A program made the translations under genes and the position numbers. Source: JAHIYU01 sp964476155 (GTDB lineage Bacteria; Krumholzibacteriota; Krumholzibacteriia; LZORAL124-64-63). From it: a stretch of DNA of 64,000 nucleotides. The stretch's first letter is position 1; each line of letters begins with the position of its first letter. The stretch lies in contig CAYYYS010000010.1 in the NCBI GenBank assembly GCA_964476155.1, forward strand, positions 20,268-84,267, in the 5' to 3' direction. Under the pieces are notes generated by a model. That model was not told the origin of the DNA. It made no database searches and was given only the letters and a program-made list of their open reading frames with translations. Below are positions 17,467-27,310 of the stretch, piece after piece.

Positions 17467-18720
17467 ATGACTTGTAACCGACTGGTGTTTCTGCTTTTAC
17501 TCACAGTGCTCCCCTCAACCGCCATGGGGTCTTCCCTGGCGGATTATCTGGCGCAGGCCGCGGCTCATCATCCCGCCCTGGTTAGACTGGACGCAGAGCG
17601 CGAGGCCGTAGCGGCTACGCGTCGTGTGGTCACCGCCCTGCCCGATCCCGAACTGCGCTTCGGACTGATGCTTGATCCCGTCGAGACCCGTGTTGGACCG
17701 CAGCGCTGGTCCATGGGCTTTCGACAGTCGTTTCCCTGGTTCGGCACTCTCGGTTTGCGAGGTCGAGCCGTCGATGCCCAGACGGCCGAGGCGTCTGCCC
17801 GCCGGGTTTCCCGACACCTGACGATTCTGCAGGACGTGCGGGTCACCTGGTTCGAACTGGCCTGGCTCGACCGGGCCGTCGCAACGACGGAGGCGCACCT
17901 GCGTGTGGTCGCCGATTGGGAGGACGTGGCTCGAACCCGCTATGCGTCGGGGGAGGGCATGTATGCGGATCTCATGCGCATCCAGATGGAACTTGGCTTG
18001 GTGGAGGATCGTCTGAACTCTTTGCGCTCGAGGCGACCGACACTTGCCGCCGACTTGAACATCGCCGCCGGCTTGCCGGCTGACACACCTGTCGACTCAC
18101 CTGTGGGCATTCCCATCGTCGAGCCGCTGCCCGACCAGACCATTCTTCTCGATCGTCAACGTCGCGGGCATCCCGATCTTGATTCCATAGATGCCCGGAC
18201 CGCCCTGTTTTCAGCTCGCGGCGATCTGGCAGCCAAGCACGCTTTCCCGCGTCTGACCCTGGGACTGGACTACATCGCCGTGGATCCGGCGGCCATGACC
18301 GTCGAGGACAGCGGGCGGGACCCGGTTATCGCACGATTCGGCCTGAGCCTACCTTTGTGGAGGGGTGCTTACGGTGCCGAGCGCGCTGCTGCAGCCGCGA
18401 GCGTCCGGGCCGTCGCCGCCGAACGCCGCGACCTGGCTGAACGCCTGCGCGCCAGACTCAAGACGGCCCTCTACCAATACGAGGATGCAGTGCGCAGGGC
18501 GGCCCTCTACGGCGAGACGATGCTGCCGCGAGCGCGCCGGGCCTTCGAATCAATGCTCGCGGCCTACGGTACGGGCGAGGCTGCCTATCTGGACCTGATC
18601 GATGTCGCCCGCATGCTGTTCGAGTACGAGCTGGCGCGGGATCGCGCCCTGGCCGACCAGGGGATTGCCGCCGCCGCCGTAATGGTGTTGGTGGGCGATG
18701 ACGAGTCGGTGTCACCTTGA
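17467..18720 (+). CDS. cusC: TolC-family outer-membrane efflux factor, CusC-like
   Basis: A 417-residue outer-membrane channel component with a signal peptide (MTCNRLVFLLLLTVLPSTAM). It shows the long helical repeats of the OEP family: 'AVAATRRVVTALPDPELRFG' at the start of the first half and 'ARFGLSLPLWRGAYGAERAA' in the second, with the conserved 'SFPWFG' turn. It is slightly short for TolC proteins but typical of factors encoded with heavy-metal RND pumps. Its TGA is followed by the adaptor gene within 20 bases, and the pump follows, so the three form one operon. The channel should connect periplasm to outside. Confidence 0.85.
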   Translation: MTCNRLVFLLLLTVLPSTAMGSSLADYLAQAAAHHPALVRLDAEREAVAATRRVVTALPDPELRFGLMLDPVETRVGPQRWSMGFRQSFPWFGTLGLRGRAVDAQTAEASARRVSRHLTILQDVRVTWFELAWLDRAVATTEAHLRVVADWEDVARTRYASGEGMYADLMRIQMELGLVEDRLNSLRSRRPTLAADLNIAAGLPADTPVDSPVGIPIVEPLPDQTILLDRQRRGHPDLDSIDARTALFSARGDLAAKHAFPRLTLGLDYIAVDPAAMTVEDSGRDPVIARFGLSLPLWRGAYGAERAAAAASVRAVAAERRDLAERLRARLKTALYQYEDAVRRAALYGETMLPRARRAFESMLAAYGTGEAAYLDLIDVARMLFEYELARDRALADQGIAAAAVMVLVGDDESVSP

Positions 18721-18737
18721 ACATTGGAGCGATGACC

Positions 18738-20561
18738 ATGCGGAAGATCGGCCTGGGCCTGTTGATCCTGGTGCTGTTGGCTACAGCGTTCCGGGTAGGC
18801 CAGCGTATCGGGAGCGGTGATGCCGGTGACGCCGACTTGGCGCAACAGTCGACGATAGCCTGGACCTGCTCCATGCATCCCCATATCCAGCTTCCCGAGT
18901 TCGGACAGTGTCCAGTCTGCTTCATGGATCTGATTCCCGTGACCGAGTCTTCGGGGGAGGCTCCCGAGTCGGCGACTCTCGAGCTCACATCCAGTGCGGC
19001 GGCTCTGGCCGAGATCGAGACACGTCCGGTACGACGGGCTTTCGCGGCCGCCGAAGTGCGCTTGGTGGGGCGTGTGGCCTACGCAGAATCCCGCTACCGC
19101 AAGATCACGTCGTGGGTTGCGGGACGGCTGGATACCCTCTTCGTGGCGACGACGGGGGAGATGGTCGAGGCGGGCGAGCCGATGGTGTTGCTCTACAGCC
19201 CTGAATTGCTGTCGACCCAGACCGAACTGCTCTCGGCCGCGGCGGCTGTGAAGGAAGCCGGTGGCACCGATCTCATGAACGGAACCGCGGCGCGGACCCT
19301 TCGTGCCGTGCGGGACCGGCTGCGTCAGTGGGGATTGACCGCGGCGCAGGTCGAAGCGATCGAATTGTCCGGCGAACCCACTCATCACGTCAGCATCCTG
19401 GCACCCATCAGCGGCGTGGTCGTGGCGAAGGACGCGATCGAAGGCACCTACGTCGCCACCGGCGCCGATCTCTATACGCTCGCGGACCTGAGCAGGGTGT
19501 GGGTCGAGCTCGAGGCCTTCGAGTCCGACTTACCCTTCCTCCGGAAAGGCCAATCGGCCTCGTTCACCCTGGAGGCTCTGCCCGGACGGACGCTCACCGG
19601 TGAAGTGGTCTTCATCGACCCAGTCCTGGATCGACGGACCCGCACGGCGACTGTGCGTCTGGAGGCCGACAACCATCGCGGCGAGCTCAAGCCCGGACTG
19701 TTCGTCAAGGCGACGATCGAGGCGTTCCTGGACGCCGAGGGCATTCCCGTACTCGAAACCGACGAGGCCCAGGCACCCCTGATAGTGCCGGCGACCGCGC
19801 CGTTGCAGACCGGCCGTCGCGCCGTGGTCTACGTGCGCGAGCCCGGCGACGTCCCCCGATTCACCGGGCGGGAAGTGGTGCTCGGTCCCCGGGCCGGGGA
19901 TCACTATTTGGTGGTTTCGGGCCTCGCTGAGGGAGAGTGGGTCGTGGTGGCGGGCAATTTCAAGATCGACAGCGCCCTGCAGATCCAGGCGCGGCCGAGC
20001 ATGATGAACCCGGTCGCGGAGACGGCGACTCCGGCCGAGGTCGTGTCCGATCGTTACGCCCATCCTCCGGCCGGGCCGAAGCCGAGCGAGGCCTTCCTCT
20101 CGTCGATCGCACCCGTCGTCGACGCCTATCTCGCCTTCCAACTCGCCCTGTCTGGTGACGATCTGGAAGCCGCCAAACAAGCCGCCCGGGCCCTGGGCTC
20201 GACCGTCGACGCCGTGATTATTTCAGAGTCTGACGACGAGGCCGTCGCGGCCTGGACAACAGCCGCCGGTCACATGACCGGCAGTCTGACGACCTACGCG
20301 AACGCCAAAGACCTGGCGACCATCCGCGCCTCCTTCGATCCGTTCACCGACGCCTTCTGGGCTGTCTTATCCCGGTTCCAGGAGACGGGTGACAGCCACG
20401 ACGATCGCACCCTGCGGCTATTCCACTGTCCCATGTTCGGTGACGGCGCCGATTGGATCCAGACCGCCACGTCGGCCGCCAATCCATACTTCGGCGCGTC
20501 GATGCTGCGGTGCGGATCTCAGACCGACTCGCTCAGCTTCGTCGCGGGAGCGACGCGATGA
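18738..20561 (+). CDS. cusB: Periplasmic adaptor of a metal RND pump, CusB-like, with two metal-binding ends
   Basis: A 607-residue membrane-fusion protein. After an N-terminal anchor (IGLGLLILVLLATAF) comes a heavy-metal-binding domain with 'WTCSMHPHI' and 'GQCPVCFMDLIPV' (C44, M46, H47, H49, C58, C61). The central lipoyl/barrel-sandwich and beta-barrel parts follow, including 'HHVSILAPISGVVVAKDAIE'. The C-terminal 150 residues resemble DUF3347, ending with 'FHCPMFGDGADW' and 'NPYFGASMLRCG', a second Cys/Met metal-binding site. The ATG at 18738 is preferred because GGAG is 8 bases upstream; ATG 18732 and TTG 18717 are alternatives. It should bind Cu(I)/Ag(I) in the periplasm and pass it to the pump. 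Confidence 0.88.
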   Translation: MRKIGLGLLILVLLATAFRVGQRIGSGDAGDADLAQQSTIAWTCSMHPHIQLPEFGQCPVCFMDLIPVTESSGEAPESATLELTSSAAALAEIETRPVRRAFAAAEVRLVGRVAYAESRYRKITSWVAGRLDTLFVATTGEMVEAGEPMVLLYSPELLSTQTELLSAAAAVKEAGGTDLMNGTAARTLRAVRDRLRQWGLTAAQVEAIELSGEPTHHVSILAPISGVVVAKDAIEGTYVATGADLYTLADLSRVWVELEAFESDLPFLRKGQSASFTLEALPGRTLTGEVVFIDPVLDRRTRTATVRLEADNHRGELKPGLFVKATIEAFLDAEGIPVLETDEAQAPLIVPATAPLQTGRRAVVYVREPGDVPRFTGREVVLGPRAGDHYLVVSGLAEGEWVVVAGNFKIDSALQIQARPSMMNPVAETATPAEVVSDRYAHPPAGPKPSEAFLSSIAPVVDAYLAFQLALSGDDLEAAKQAARALGSTVDAVIISESDDEAVAAWTTAAGHMTGSLTTYANAKDLATIRASFDPFTDAFWAVLSRFQETGDSHDDRTLRLFHCPMFGDGADWIQTATSAANPYFGASMLRCGSQTDSLSFVAGATR

Positions 20562-23500
20562 TCACCGCTGTCATTCGTTTCTGCCTGTACAACCGGCTGG
20601 TCGTCGGTTTGGTGCTGCTGGCCGTTCTGGTGGCCGGCTACGCCGTCGCGCCCTTCGACTGGCGCGACGATTGGCTGCCCCGCTCGCCGGTGGCCGTGGA
20701 CGCCATTCCCGATCTGGGCGAGAACCAACAGGTCGTCTTCACCCAGTGGCCCGGTCGATCGCCCCAGGACATCGAGGACCAGATCACCTACCCGTTGACC
20801 GTTGCCCTGCTCGGTTTGCCCGACGTGGCGACTGTCCGCAGCGTATCGATGTTCGGGTTCTCCAGCATCTACGTGATCTTCAAGGAACGCGCCGACTTCT
20901 ACGATACCCGCAGTCGCATCCTCGAGAAGCTGGCCAGCCTGTCCCCGGAGGCCCTGCCGGCCGACGTGCGACCCGTGCTCGGACCCGACGCCACTGCGCT
21001 GGGGCAGGTATTCTGGTACACGCTCGAGGGTCGTGACCCGGACGGGAATCCCGCCGGCGGTTGGGACCTCGACGAGTTGCGCAGCGCGCAGGACTGGTAT
21101 GTGCGTTATGCGCTCATGTCGGTCGAGGGCGTGTCGGAAGTGGCCTCGGTAGGCGGTTTCGTTCGCGAGTACCAGATCGACGTTGATCCCGACGCCATGC
21201 GGAGCTACGGCGTGCGCTTGGACGACGTCTTTCGGGCCGTGCGCGAATCCAATGTGGATGTGGGTGCCCGGACCATCGAGATCAACCGTGTGGAATACGT
21301 GGTGCGCGGCGTCGGTTTTGTGAAGACGTTGTCGGACCTTGAGACCGTCGTCGTCAAAGTGATCGACAACGTGCCGGTCACCCTGCGCGACATAGCCGTC
21401 GTCGCCACCGGTCCGGCCCTGCGGCGCGGTGTGCTGGACAAGGGCGGCGTCGAAGCGGTGGGCGGCGTCGTGGTCGCACGCTTCGGCGAGAACCCGCTGG
21501 CGGTCATCGATGCCGTGAAGGTGAAGATCGACGAGATCTCGCCGGGTCTGCCTACTAAGACCCTGGCTGACGGCACGGTCAGTAAGCTCACCGTGGTGCC
21601 CTTCTACGACCGTTCCGGTTTGATCCGCGAGACCCTTGCCACCCTCGATGACGCCCTGCGCGGCGAGATCCTGCTGACGATCATTGTGGTCGTCGTGATG
21701 GTCATGCGCTTGCGCGGCGGGTTGCTCGTGTCGGGTCTGCTGCCCATGGCCGTGCTCATGGCCTTCATCGGCATGCGCGTCTTCGGCGTGGACGCCAACA
21801 TCGTGGCCCTGTCGGGTATCGCCATCGCCATCGGCACCATGGTGGACATGGGGGTGGTGGTCACCGAGAACATCCTGCGACACCTGGATCGGGCCGTCCC
21901 CGGCGTGTCCCGTCGCGAGACCATCCTGATCGCCGCGTCCGAAGTGGGACCCGCGGTGGTGACGGCGGTTGCCACGACGATCGTCAGCTTCCTGCCCGTC
22001 TTCACCCTACAGGCCGCCGAAGGCAAGCTCTTTCAGCCCCTGGCCTGGACCAAGACCTTCGCCCTGACGGCGTCGGTGATCGTCGCCTTGGCGTTGATCC
22101 CGCCGATGGCCGATTTTCTCATGGGGTTGCGTTTGCCCCGCCCCAGGAACAGACGTTGGCTGGTGATCCCGGTGGTGCTCGGGGTCGGTCTGCTGCTCGC
22201 CGAGCACTGGCGCCCCCTGGGCGTCGACCGTCACCTGTTGTTCAATCTGCTCTTTGTGGGCTGCTTGACCGGCGGACTGCTCTGGTTCTTCCACATGTTC
22301 CTCAAGGTCTATCCGCGGCTGCTCGGCTGGTGCTTACGACACAAGGCCGCCACTCTGGCCGTGCCGTTCGTGCTGGTCGTCCTGGGCGCGCTGGCCTGGT
22401 CGGGTCTGGGGGAGGAGTTCATGCCGCCCCTGGACGAAGGCTCATACCTGTATATGCCGACGACCATGCCCCACGCGTCCATCGGCGAGGCCCAGGACGT
22501 GCTGTCCAAGTTGGACAAGGCGATGGCGGGCATTCCCGAGGTGTCGGGGGTGGTCGGCAAGCTGGGCCGGGTGGATTCGCCGCTGGATCCGGCGCCGGTC
22601 TCCATGATCGAGTCGGTTGTCAACTACTTGCCCGAATACCGCAGCGACGCCAACGGCCGTGTCCTGCGCTTTGCCTGGGACGCCGACCGCGACGACTTCG
22701 TGCGGGACGAATTGGGTGATCTGATTCCCGACCGCCGGGGGCGACCTTACCGCCAATGGCGGCCGGAGATCCGCAGCGTTGACGATATCTGGGACGAGAT
22801 CGTCCGAGTCACACAGATGCCGGGTACCACCTCGGCGCCAAAACTCCAGCCCATCTCCACGCGTCTGGTCATGCTGCAGAGCGGTATGCGGGCGCCCATG
22901 GGCGTGAAGGTGTCGGGACCGGACTTGGCGAGCATCGAGGTCGCTGCGTCGGACATCGAGCGAGCCTTGAAGGAGGTCCCGTCGGTATCGCCCGCGACGG
23001 TGGTGGCCGATCGTGTTGTCGGCAAGCCGTACCTGGAGATCCGCATCGATCGCGAGGCCATCGCGCGGTACGGTCTGTCCATCCGCAAGGTTCAGGACGT
23101 GATCGAGGTGGCCGTGGGCGGCCGCGCCCTGAGCACCAGCGTGGAAGGGCGGGAGCGCTATCCCATCCGAGTCCGCTATGCCCGCGAGTCGCGCGATGAC
23201 CTGGAGGATCTGGGTCGCGTCATCGTCACTGCGCCCGACGGTACGCCCATCCCGCTGCTGGAGCTGGCGTCCATCGAGTACGTGCGCGGGCCCCAGTCCA
23301 TCAAGAGCGAGGACACTTTTCTGACCGGTTACGTGCTCTTCGATAAGCATCCGGGGCACGCCGAAGTGGACGTGGTGGAGGACTGCACGCGTTATCTGGA
23401 GGCAAAGGTCGCCGCCGGGGCGCTGGTATTGCCCACGGGTGTGAGTTATCGCTTCGCCGGCAGTTTCGAAAACCAGGTCCGCTCGGCCAAGCGCTTGCGG

Positions 23501-24100
23501 CTCGTGCTGCCGGCGGCCCTGCTGATCATCTTTCTCATCCTGTACCTGCAGTTTCGCTCGACGCTGACCACGGGCATGGTCTTCTCGGGGATCTTCGTGG
23601 CCTGGGCCGGAGGGTTCCTGCTGATCTGGCTCTACGGACAACCCTGGTTCCTGGACGTCACGGTCCTGGGCATCGACCTGCGTCACCTCTTCCAGATCCA
23701 TCCGCTGAACCTGAGTGTGGCCGTCTGGGTGGGATTCATCGCCCTGTTCGGCATCGCGACGGACGACGGCGTGATCATGGCCACTTATCTGGACCGCGTC
23801 TTCCACGACCGCCGGCCCGACACTCGTGAAGCCGTGCGGGAGGCGACGGTGAGCGCCGGTGTTCGCCGCGTTCGACCAGCCCTGATGACCACCGCCACGA
23901 CTATTCTGGCCCTGCTGCCGGTGCTCACGTCCCAGGGCCGCGGCTCGGATATCATGGTGCCCATGGCGATCCCGTCGTTCGGTGGCATGATCGTGGAGGT
24001 CCTCACCATGTTGGTGGTTCCGGTGCTGTATTGCCTGCGCGAAGAGCGTCGGCTGAAGCACCGGAACGACTCCGAGGACGCAGTCGTTATTGACGCCTGA
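20558..24100 (+). CDS. cusA: Heavy-metal efflux RND permease, CusA-like
   Basis: A 1180-residue inner-membrane pump, longer than the 1040-1050 residues typical of CusA; an extra segment lies in the region around 'ADRDDFVRDELGDLIPDRRG'. The start ATG overlaps the adaptor's TGA and has GGGAG upstream. Typical features are 'VDAIPDLGENQQVVFTQWPG' and 'EDQITYPLT' near the N-terminus, 'GIAIAIGTMVDMGVVVTENI' in the proton-relay helices, and the methionine-rich 'PPLDEGSYLYMPTTMPHASI'. The last is characteristic of the copper/silver branch. 'GIATDDGVIMATYLD' marks the second half. With the two upstream genes it forms a complete tripartite exporter; no CusRS-type regulator is adjacent. Confidence 0.9.
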   Translation: MITAVIRFCLYNRLVVGLVLLAVLVAGYAVAPFDWRDDWLPRSPVAVDAIPDLGENQQVVFTQWPGRSPQDIEDQITYPLTVALLGLPDVATVRSVSMFGFSSIYVIFKERADFYDTRSRILEKLASLSPEALPADVRPVLGPDATALGQVFWYTLEGRDPDGNPAGGWDLDELRSAQDWYVRYALMSVEGVSEVASVGGFVREYQIDVDPDAMRSYGVRLDDVFRAVRESNVDVGARTIEINRVEYVVRGVGFVKTLSDLETVVVKVIDNVPVTLRDIAVVATGPALRRGVLDKGGVEAVGGVVVARFGENPLAVIDAVKVKIDEISPGLPTKTLADGTVSKLTVVPFYDRSGLIRETLATLDDALRGEILLTIIVVVVMVMRLRGGLLVSGLLPMAVLMAFIGMRVFGVDANIVALSGIAIAIGTMVDMGVVVTENILRHLDRAVPGVSRRETILIAASEVGPAVVTAVATTIVSFLPVFTLQAAEGKLFQPLAWTKTFALTASVIVALALIPPMADFLMGLRLPRPRNRRWLVIPVVLGVGLLLAEHWRPLGVDRHLLFNLLFVGCLTGGLLWFFHMFLKVYPRLLGWCLRHKAATLAVPFVLVVLGALAWSGLGEEFMPPLDEGSYLYMPTTMPHASIGEAQDVLSKLDKAMAGIPEVSGVVGKLGRVDSPLDPAPVSMIESVVNYLPEYRSDANGRVLRFAWDADRDDFVRDELGDLIPDRRGRPYRQWRPEIRSVDDIWDEIVRVTQMPGTTSAPKLQPISTRLVMLQSGMRAPMGVKVSGPDLASIEVAASDIERALKEVPSVSPATVVADRVVGKPYLEIRIDREAIARYGLSIRKVQDVIEVAVGGRALSTSVEGRERYPIRVRYARESRDDLEDLGRVIVTAPDGTPIPLLELASIEYVRGPQSIKSEDTFLTGYVLFDKHPGHAEVDVVEDCTRYLEAKVAAGALVLPTGVSYRFAGSFENQVRSAKRLRLVLPAALLIIFLILYLQFRSTLTTGMVFSGIFVAWAGGFLLIWLYGQPWFLDVTVLGIDLRHLFQIHPLNLSVAVWVGFIALFGIATDDGVIMATYLDRVFHDRRPDTREAVREATVSAGVRRVRPALMTTATTILALLPVLTSQGRGSDIMVPMAIPSFGGMIVEVLTMLVVPVLYCLREERRLKHRNDSEDAVVIDA

Positions 24101-24124
24101 CGCACACCCGTTACTGTTGAGGCC

Positions 24125-26005
24125 ATGAATACCTATCTGCGCGTGCTGCGGCTGGTGAGGCCGTATCTGCCGTTCATCATCCTGTCGATGACCTTCATGG
24201 TCGTGTTCTCGCTGCTCAGCGGGTTCAGCATCGTGATGATCGCCCCGTTCCTGGAAGCGCTCTTCATGCCGGAGGCGGCGGAGGTCGCGACGCCGATCGC
24301 GGCCCCGGATGTGGCTCCGGACGCAGGGGAAGCCCGGTCGCGGGTCGAGGAGATCCGGCAGGGTTTCGATCCGTCGGCCCTGCGCGACGACCTCATGGCC
24401 CGACTCAATACCTGGCTCAAGCGTGATACCCAGATGGAGACCTTGTGGGTCATCGTCCTGGTCTTCTTCTTCCTGAATCTGATCAAGAACTTATCCGGCT
24501 ACCTGCAGACCATCTGCACCGACTACGTGCAGCACAGCTTCATCCGCGACCTGCGCAATCGGCTGTACGATAAGTTCACCAGCCTGCCGCTGTCGTTCTA
24601 CCATCGCCATCGTGCCGGCGAGCTGATCAGTCGCGCGACCAACGACGTGCTGGTGGTCAATCGCAGCGTCAACGTCAGCTTCACGAACCTGGCCCGCGAT
24701 CCGGTGATGATCGTCATGTACCTGGCCTTTGCCCTGCTGCTGAGCTGGCGCCTGACCCTGCTGGCTATGCTCGTACTGCCGCTGAGCATGCTCATCATCG
24801 TGCGGATCGGCAAGAAGCTGCGTAAGTACAGTCATCGCCAACAGGAGAAGATGGCCAACATCACGACGCGTCTGCAGGAGACCATCTCCGGCATCCGCGT
24901 GGTCAAGGCCTTCACCAACGAGGAACGTGAGAACTCGCGGTTCCGCGCAGAGTCGCAACGCCTGTTCCGGGACCTCTTCAAGATCGCGAGCATGCAGCGC
25001 CTGTCATCGCCCCTGACCGAGCAGTTGTCGGTACTGGTGGGCCTGTTCATCCTGTGGTACGGCGGGCGGCAGGTGCTGACGGGCGACGAACTGCCGCCCC
25101 AGCTCTTCATCCTCTTCCTGTTCTTCATCTTCTCGCTGGGCAAGCCCATCAAGGAACTCAGTCAGGTCAACAACGCCATCCAGGAAGGCATGGCGGCCGC
25201 CGAGCGCGTTTTCGAAGTGCTGGATCATCCGGTGGAGATCATCGAGCGGGACGCCGCGGCCGTGCTGAACAACGTGCGCGGCGAGATCGAGCTGCGCGAC
25301 GTGGGCTTTGCCTACCACACCGGTGACCCGGTGTTGCGCGGTGTGGATCTGAAGGTCTCGCCCGGCGAGGTTGTGGCCCTGGTCGGGTCCAGCGGCGCGG
25401 GCAAGTCCACGTTGGTCGACCTGATTCCGCGCTTCTACGACCCCACCGGCGGTACGGTGCTGATCGACGGCCACGACCTGCGCGATCTCACGCTGGCGTC
25501 CCTGCGCAGCGCCATGGGTATGGTCACCCAGGAAGTGATCCTCTTCAACGACACCGTGCGCAACAACATCGCCTACGGCCTGTCCGACGTGAGCGACGAC
25601 GATGTGACGGCCGCCGCGCGCGCCGCCAACGCCCACGATTTCATCACCCGGATGCCCGAGGGCTACGACACCCTGATCGGCGACCGTGGCCTGAAGCTGT
25701 CGGGCGGACAGCGCCAGCGCCTCTCGATCGCCCGCGCCATTCTCAAGAACCCGCCGGTGCTGATCTTCGACGAGGCCACGAGTGCCCTCGACACCGAGAG
25801 CGAAATGCTGGTCCAGGAAGCCGTCGACCGGCTCGTTCGCGATCGGACGACCATCGTCATCGCGCACCGCCTGTCCACCATCCAGCACGTGGATCGCATC
25901 TACGTGATGCAGGATGGCCGCATCGTCCAGATCGGCACCCACGAGGAACTCCTGGCCGAGACGGACGGCCCCTACAGATCCCTGCACGACCTTCAATTCC
26001 GCTAG
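24125..26005 (+). CDS. MsbA-like ABC exporter (fused membrane and ATPase domains)
   Basis: A 626-residue half-transporter. Residues 1-330 form the six-helix exporter domain, with an enlarged periplasmic loop rich in Ala/Pro/Asp after the first helix. The ATPase domain follows: Walker A 'GSSGAGKSTLVDL' near 421, Q-loop 'MVTQEVILF', signature 'LSGGQRQRLSIARA', Walker B 'VLIFDEATSALDTES' and the switch histidine in 'IVIAHRLSTIQ'. The closest general type is MsbA/lipid or multidrug exporters, which flip lipid A core or drugs across the inner membrane. It lies 24 bases after cusA but is probably an independent unit in function. Confidence 0.85.
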   Translation: MNTYLRVLRLVRPYLPFIILSMTFMVVFSLLSGFSIVMIAPFLEALFMPEAAEVATPIAAPDVAPDAGEARSRVEEIRQGFDPSALRDDLMARLNTWLKRDTQMETLWVIVLVFFFLNLIKNLSGYLQTICTDYVQHSFIRDLRNRLYDKFTSLPLSFYHRHRAGELISRATNDVLVVNRSVNVSFTNLARDPVMIVMYLAFALLLSWRLTLLAMLVLPLSMLIIVRIGKKLRKYSHRQQEKMANITTRLQETISGIRVVKAFTNEERENSRFRAESQRLFRDLFKIASMQRLSSPLTEQLSVLVGLFILWYGGRQVLTGDELPPQLFILFLFFIFSLGKPIKELSQVNNAIQEGMAAAERVFEVLDHPVEIIERDAAAVLNNVRGEIELRDVGFAYHTGDPVLRGVDLKVSPGEVVALVGSSGAGKSTLVDLIPRFYDPTGGTVLIDGHDLRDLTLASLRSAMGMVTQEVILFNDTVRNNIAYGLSDVSDDDVTAAARAANAHDFITRMPEGYDTLIGDRGLKLSGGQRQRLSIARAILKNPPVLIFDEATSALDTESEMLVQEAVDRLVRDRTTIVIAHRLSTIQHVDRIYVMQDGRIVQIGTHEELLAETDGPYRSLHDLQFR

Positions 26006-26086
26006 CGATTTCGGCTGCAACCTTATCCGGCTCGTCTGCGTAGTTTTGCTTCACAGAGAGGGAATCCCACACCCGGAGGATGCGTC

Positions 26087-26626
26087 ATGCTGGAACAACA
26101 CGGAAAAATTGCCGTCCTTTGGGCGATCCTGCTTTCGCTGATCCTGGTCGCGCCCGTACTGGCCGGCTGTAACGAGGATCGTACCATCACGGTCATCACC
26201 GACGACGGTGAGAAATTCGTCTGCACGTTCAGCGATGACGAGAACATCCGCATGGTGAATACGGATACCGGCGAAGAGATATTCGAACTGGACCTGGGCG
26301 ACATCGAAGAGGCCATTGCAGACGCTCTCGATGGTATGGAAGAGGCTTTCGAAGATCTGGATTTGGCCCTGCATATCGACGGGGACGACAACTATTTACG
26401 CTTTGCGGCCGACGATGACGAGGTGATCATCGACTTCGACGCCCTTCTCAATGGTGTATCGGAAGCTGTCTCCGCACTTAGTGAAATGGACTTCATCGAG
26501 TCCCATCACCGGTTCCGCGGCGCCGAGGGCATGGACGAGCTGGCAGCGGAGCTCGACGCCCTGCGCGAGGAGATGCGGGAGCTGAAGAAGGAACTCAGGA
26601 AGGAACGGCAGCGGGCGCGGCATTAG
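26087..26626 (+). CDS. Acidic lipoprotein with C-terminal coiled coil
   Basis: A 179-residue protein not recognised as a family. The signal peptide (AVLWAILLSLILVAPVLAGC) ends in a canonical lipobox, so it should be lipidated at C27. The mature region is unusually acidic, with runs such as 'GDIEEAIADALDGMEEAFED' and 'FAADDDEVIIDFDALL'. The last 35 residues ('ELAAELDALREEMRELKKEL') form a charged helix likely to be coiled coil. The start has GGAGG 7 bases upstream. It converges on the HAD gene with only nine bases between stops. Confidence 0.6.
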   Translation: MLEQHGKIAVLWAILLSLILVAPVLAGCNEDRTITVITDDGEKFVCTFSDDENIRMVNTDTGEEIFELDLGDIEEAIADALDGMEEAFEDLDLALHIDGDDNYLRFAADDDEVIIDFDALLNGVSEAVSALSEMDFIESHHRFRGAEGMDELAAELDALREEMRELKKELRKERQRARH

Positions 26627-26635
26627 CCGCCGCCG

Positions 26636-27310
26636 CTACCAGACGAGATCAAGCAATCCAGGCAGGCCGTCGACCAACCAGTCGGCGGCCTGTAACTCTT
26701 TTAGGGACCCAAAGCCGTGCAGACAGCCTACCGTTCTTGTGCCCGCGGCTTGGCCCGCCTCGATGTCGCCGGCCCGATCGCCCACCACCACCGCTCGCGA
26801 GGGATCGTCCACCAAGGCTCGTACCATGCCCGCCTTGTCCGTCGCTATACCCCGATCGACGGCTTCTTCGATACAGAGCGAATTGCTGAAATAGCGCTCA
26901 AGATCGTGTCCGGCGATGACGGCGCGGAAATAGACGGTACCGGCGTTGGAGAAGAGGATCAACTCGTGGCGCGTCTTCAGGGCGGCCAGGGTCTCGGCCA
27001 CACCGGGGTAGAGGGCCGTGCGGCCGCCGGTGATGGCCGCCACTTCGTGCTCGGCGGTCAGGCGCCCGTAGGTTTCGGCGAAGGCGTCGCGCAGGTCGGG
27101 CGGAACGGTGCCGGGGGGGTAGGCCGTCGCGAAGTACTCCCGCGAGGGGAGGCCCATGCAGTCGGCGATCAGGTCACGGTCGGGTATGGCGGGCGGCAGT
27201 TCGTGATGGCGGTAGGCGCCGGTCAGGCCGTCGGCCACGGCGTCGACCACCGCGGCGCGGCTGTCCAGCAGGGTGCCGTCCATGTCGAAGAGCAGGGTGG
27301 TGGGGATCAC
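26636..27310 (-). CDS. HAD-superfamily phosphatase, phosphoglycolate phosphatase-like
   Basis: A 224-residue HAD hydrolase. Motif I is 'LLFDMDGTLLDSRAAV' (nucleophile D9 and acid D11), motif II is 'LILFSNAG', and motifs III/IV are the lysine in 'GIATDKAGMV' and 'AVVVGDRAGDIEAG'. A helical cap sits between motif I and II, as in phosphoglycolate phosphatase and beta-phosphoglucomutase relatives. The start is GTG at 27310, directly after the TGA of the selenoprotein gene, with GGGAG about nine bases upstream. It is the last gene of the three-gene minus-strand operon. Substrate unknown. Confidence 0.82.
   Translation of the reverse strand: MIPTTLLFDMDGTLLDSRAAVVDAVADGLTGAYRHHELPPAIPDRDLIADCMGLPSREYFATAYPPGTVPPDLRDAFAETYGRLTAEHEVAAITGGRTALYPGVAETLAALKTRHELILFSNAGTVYFRAVIAGHDLERYFSNSLCIEEAVDRGIATDKAGMVRALVDDPSRAVVVGDRAGDIEAGQAAGTRTVGCLHGFGSLKELQAADWLVDGLPGLLDLVW

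Noticed and set aside
22442..24061. A 539-codon minus-strand frame opposite the CusA-like gene
   Set aside because: It is antisense to a conserved RND pump and shows only the composition expected of a shadow frame (His/Gln/Asp/Arg-rich, no domain).
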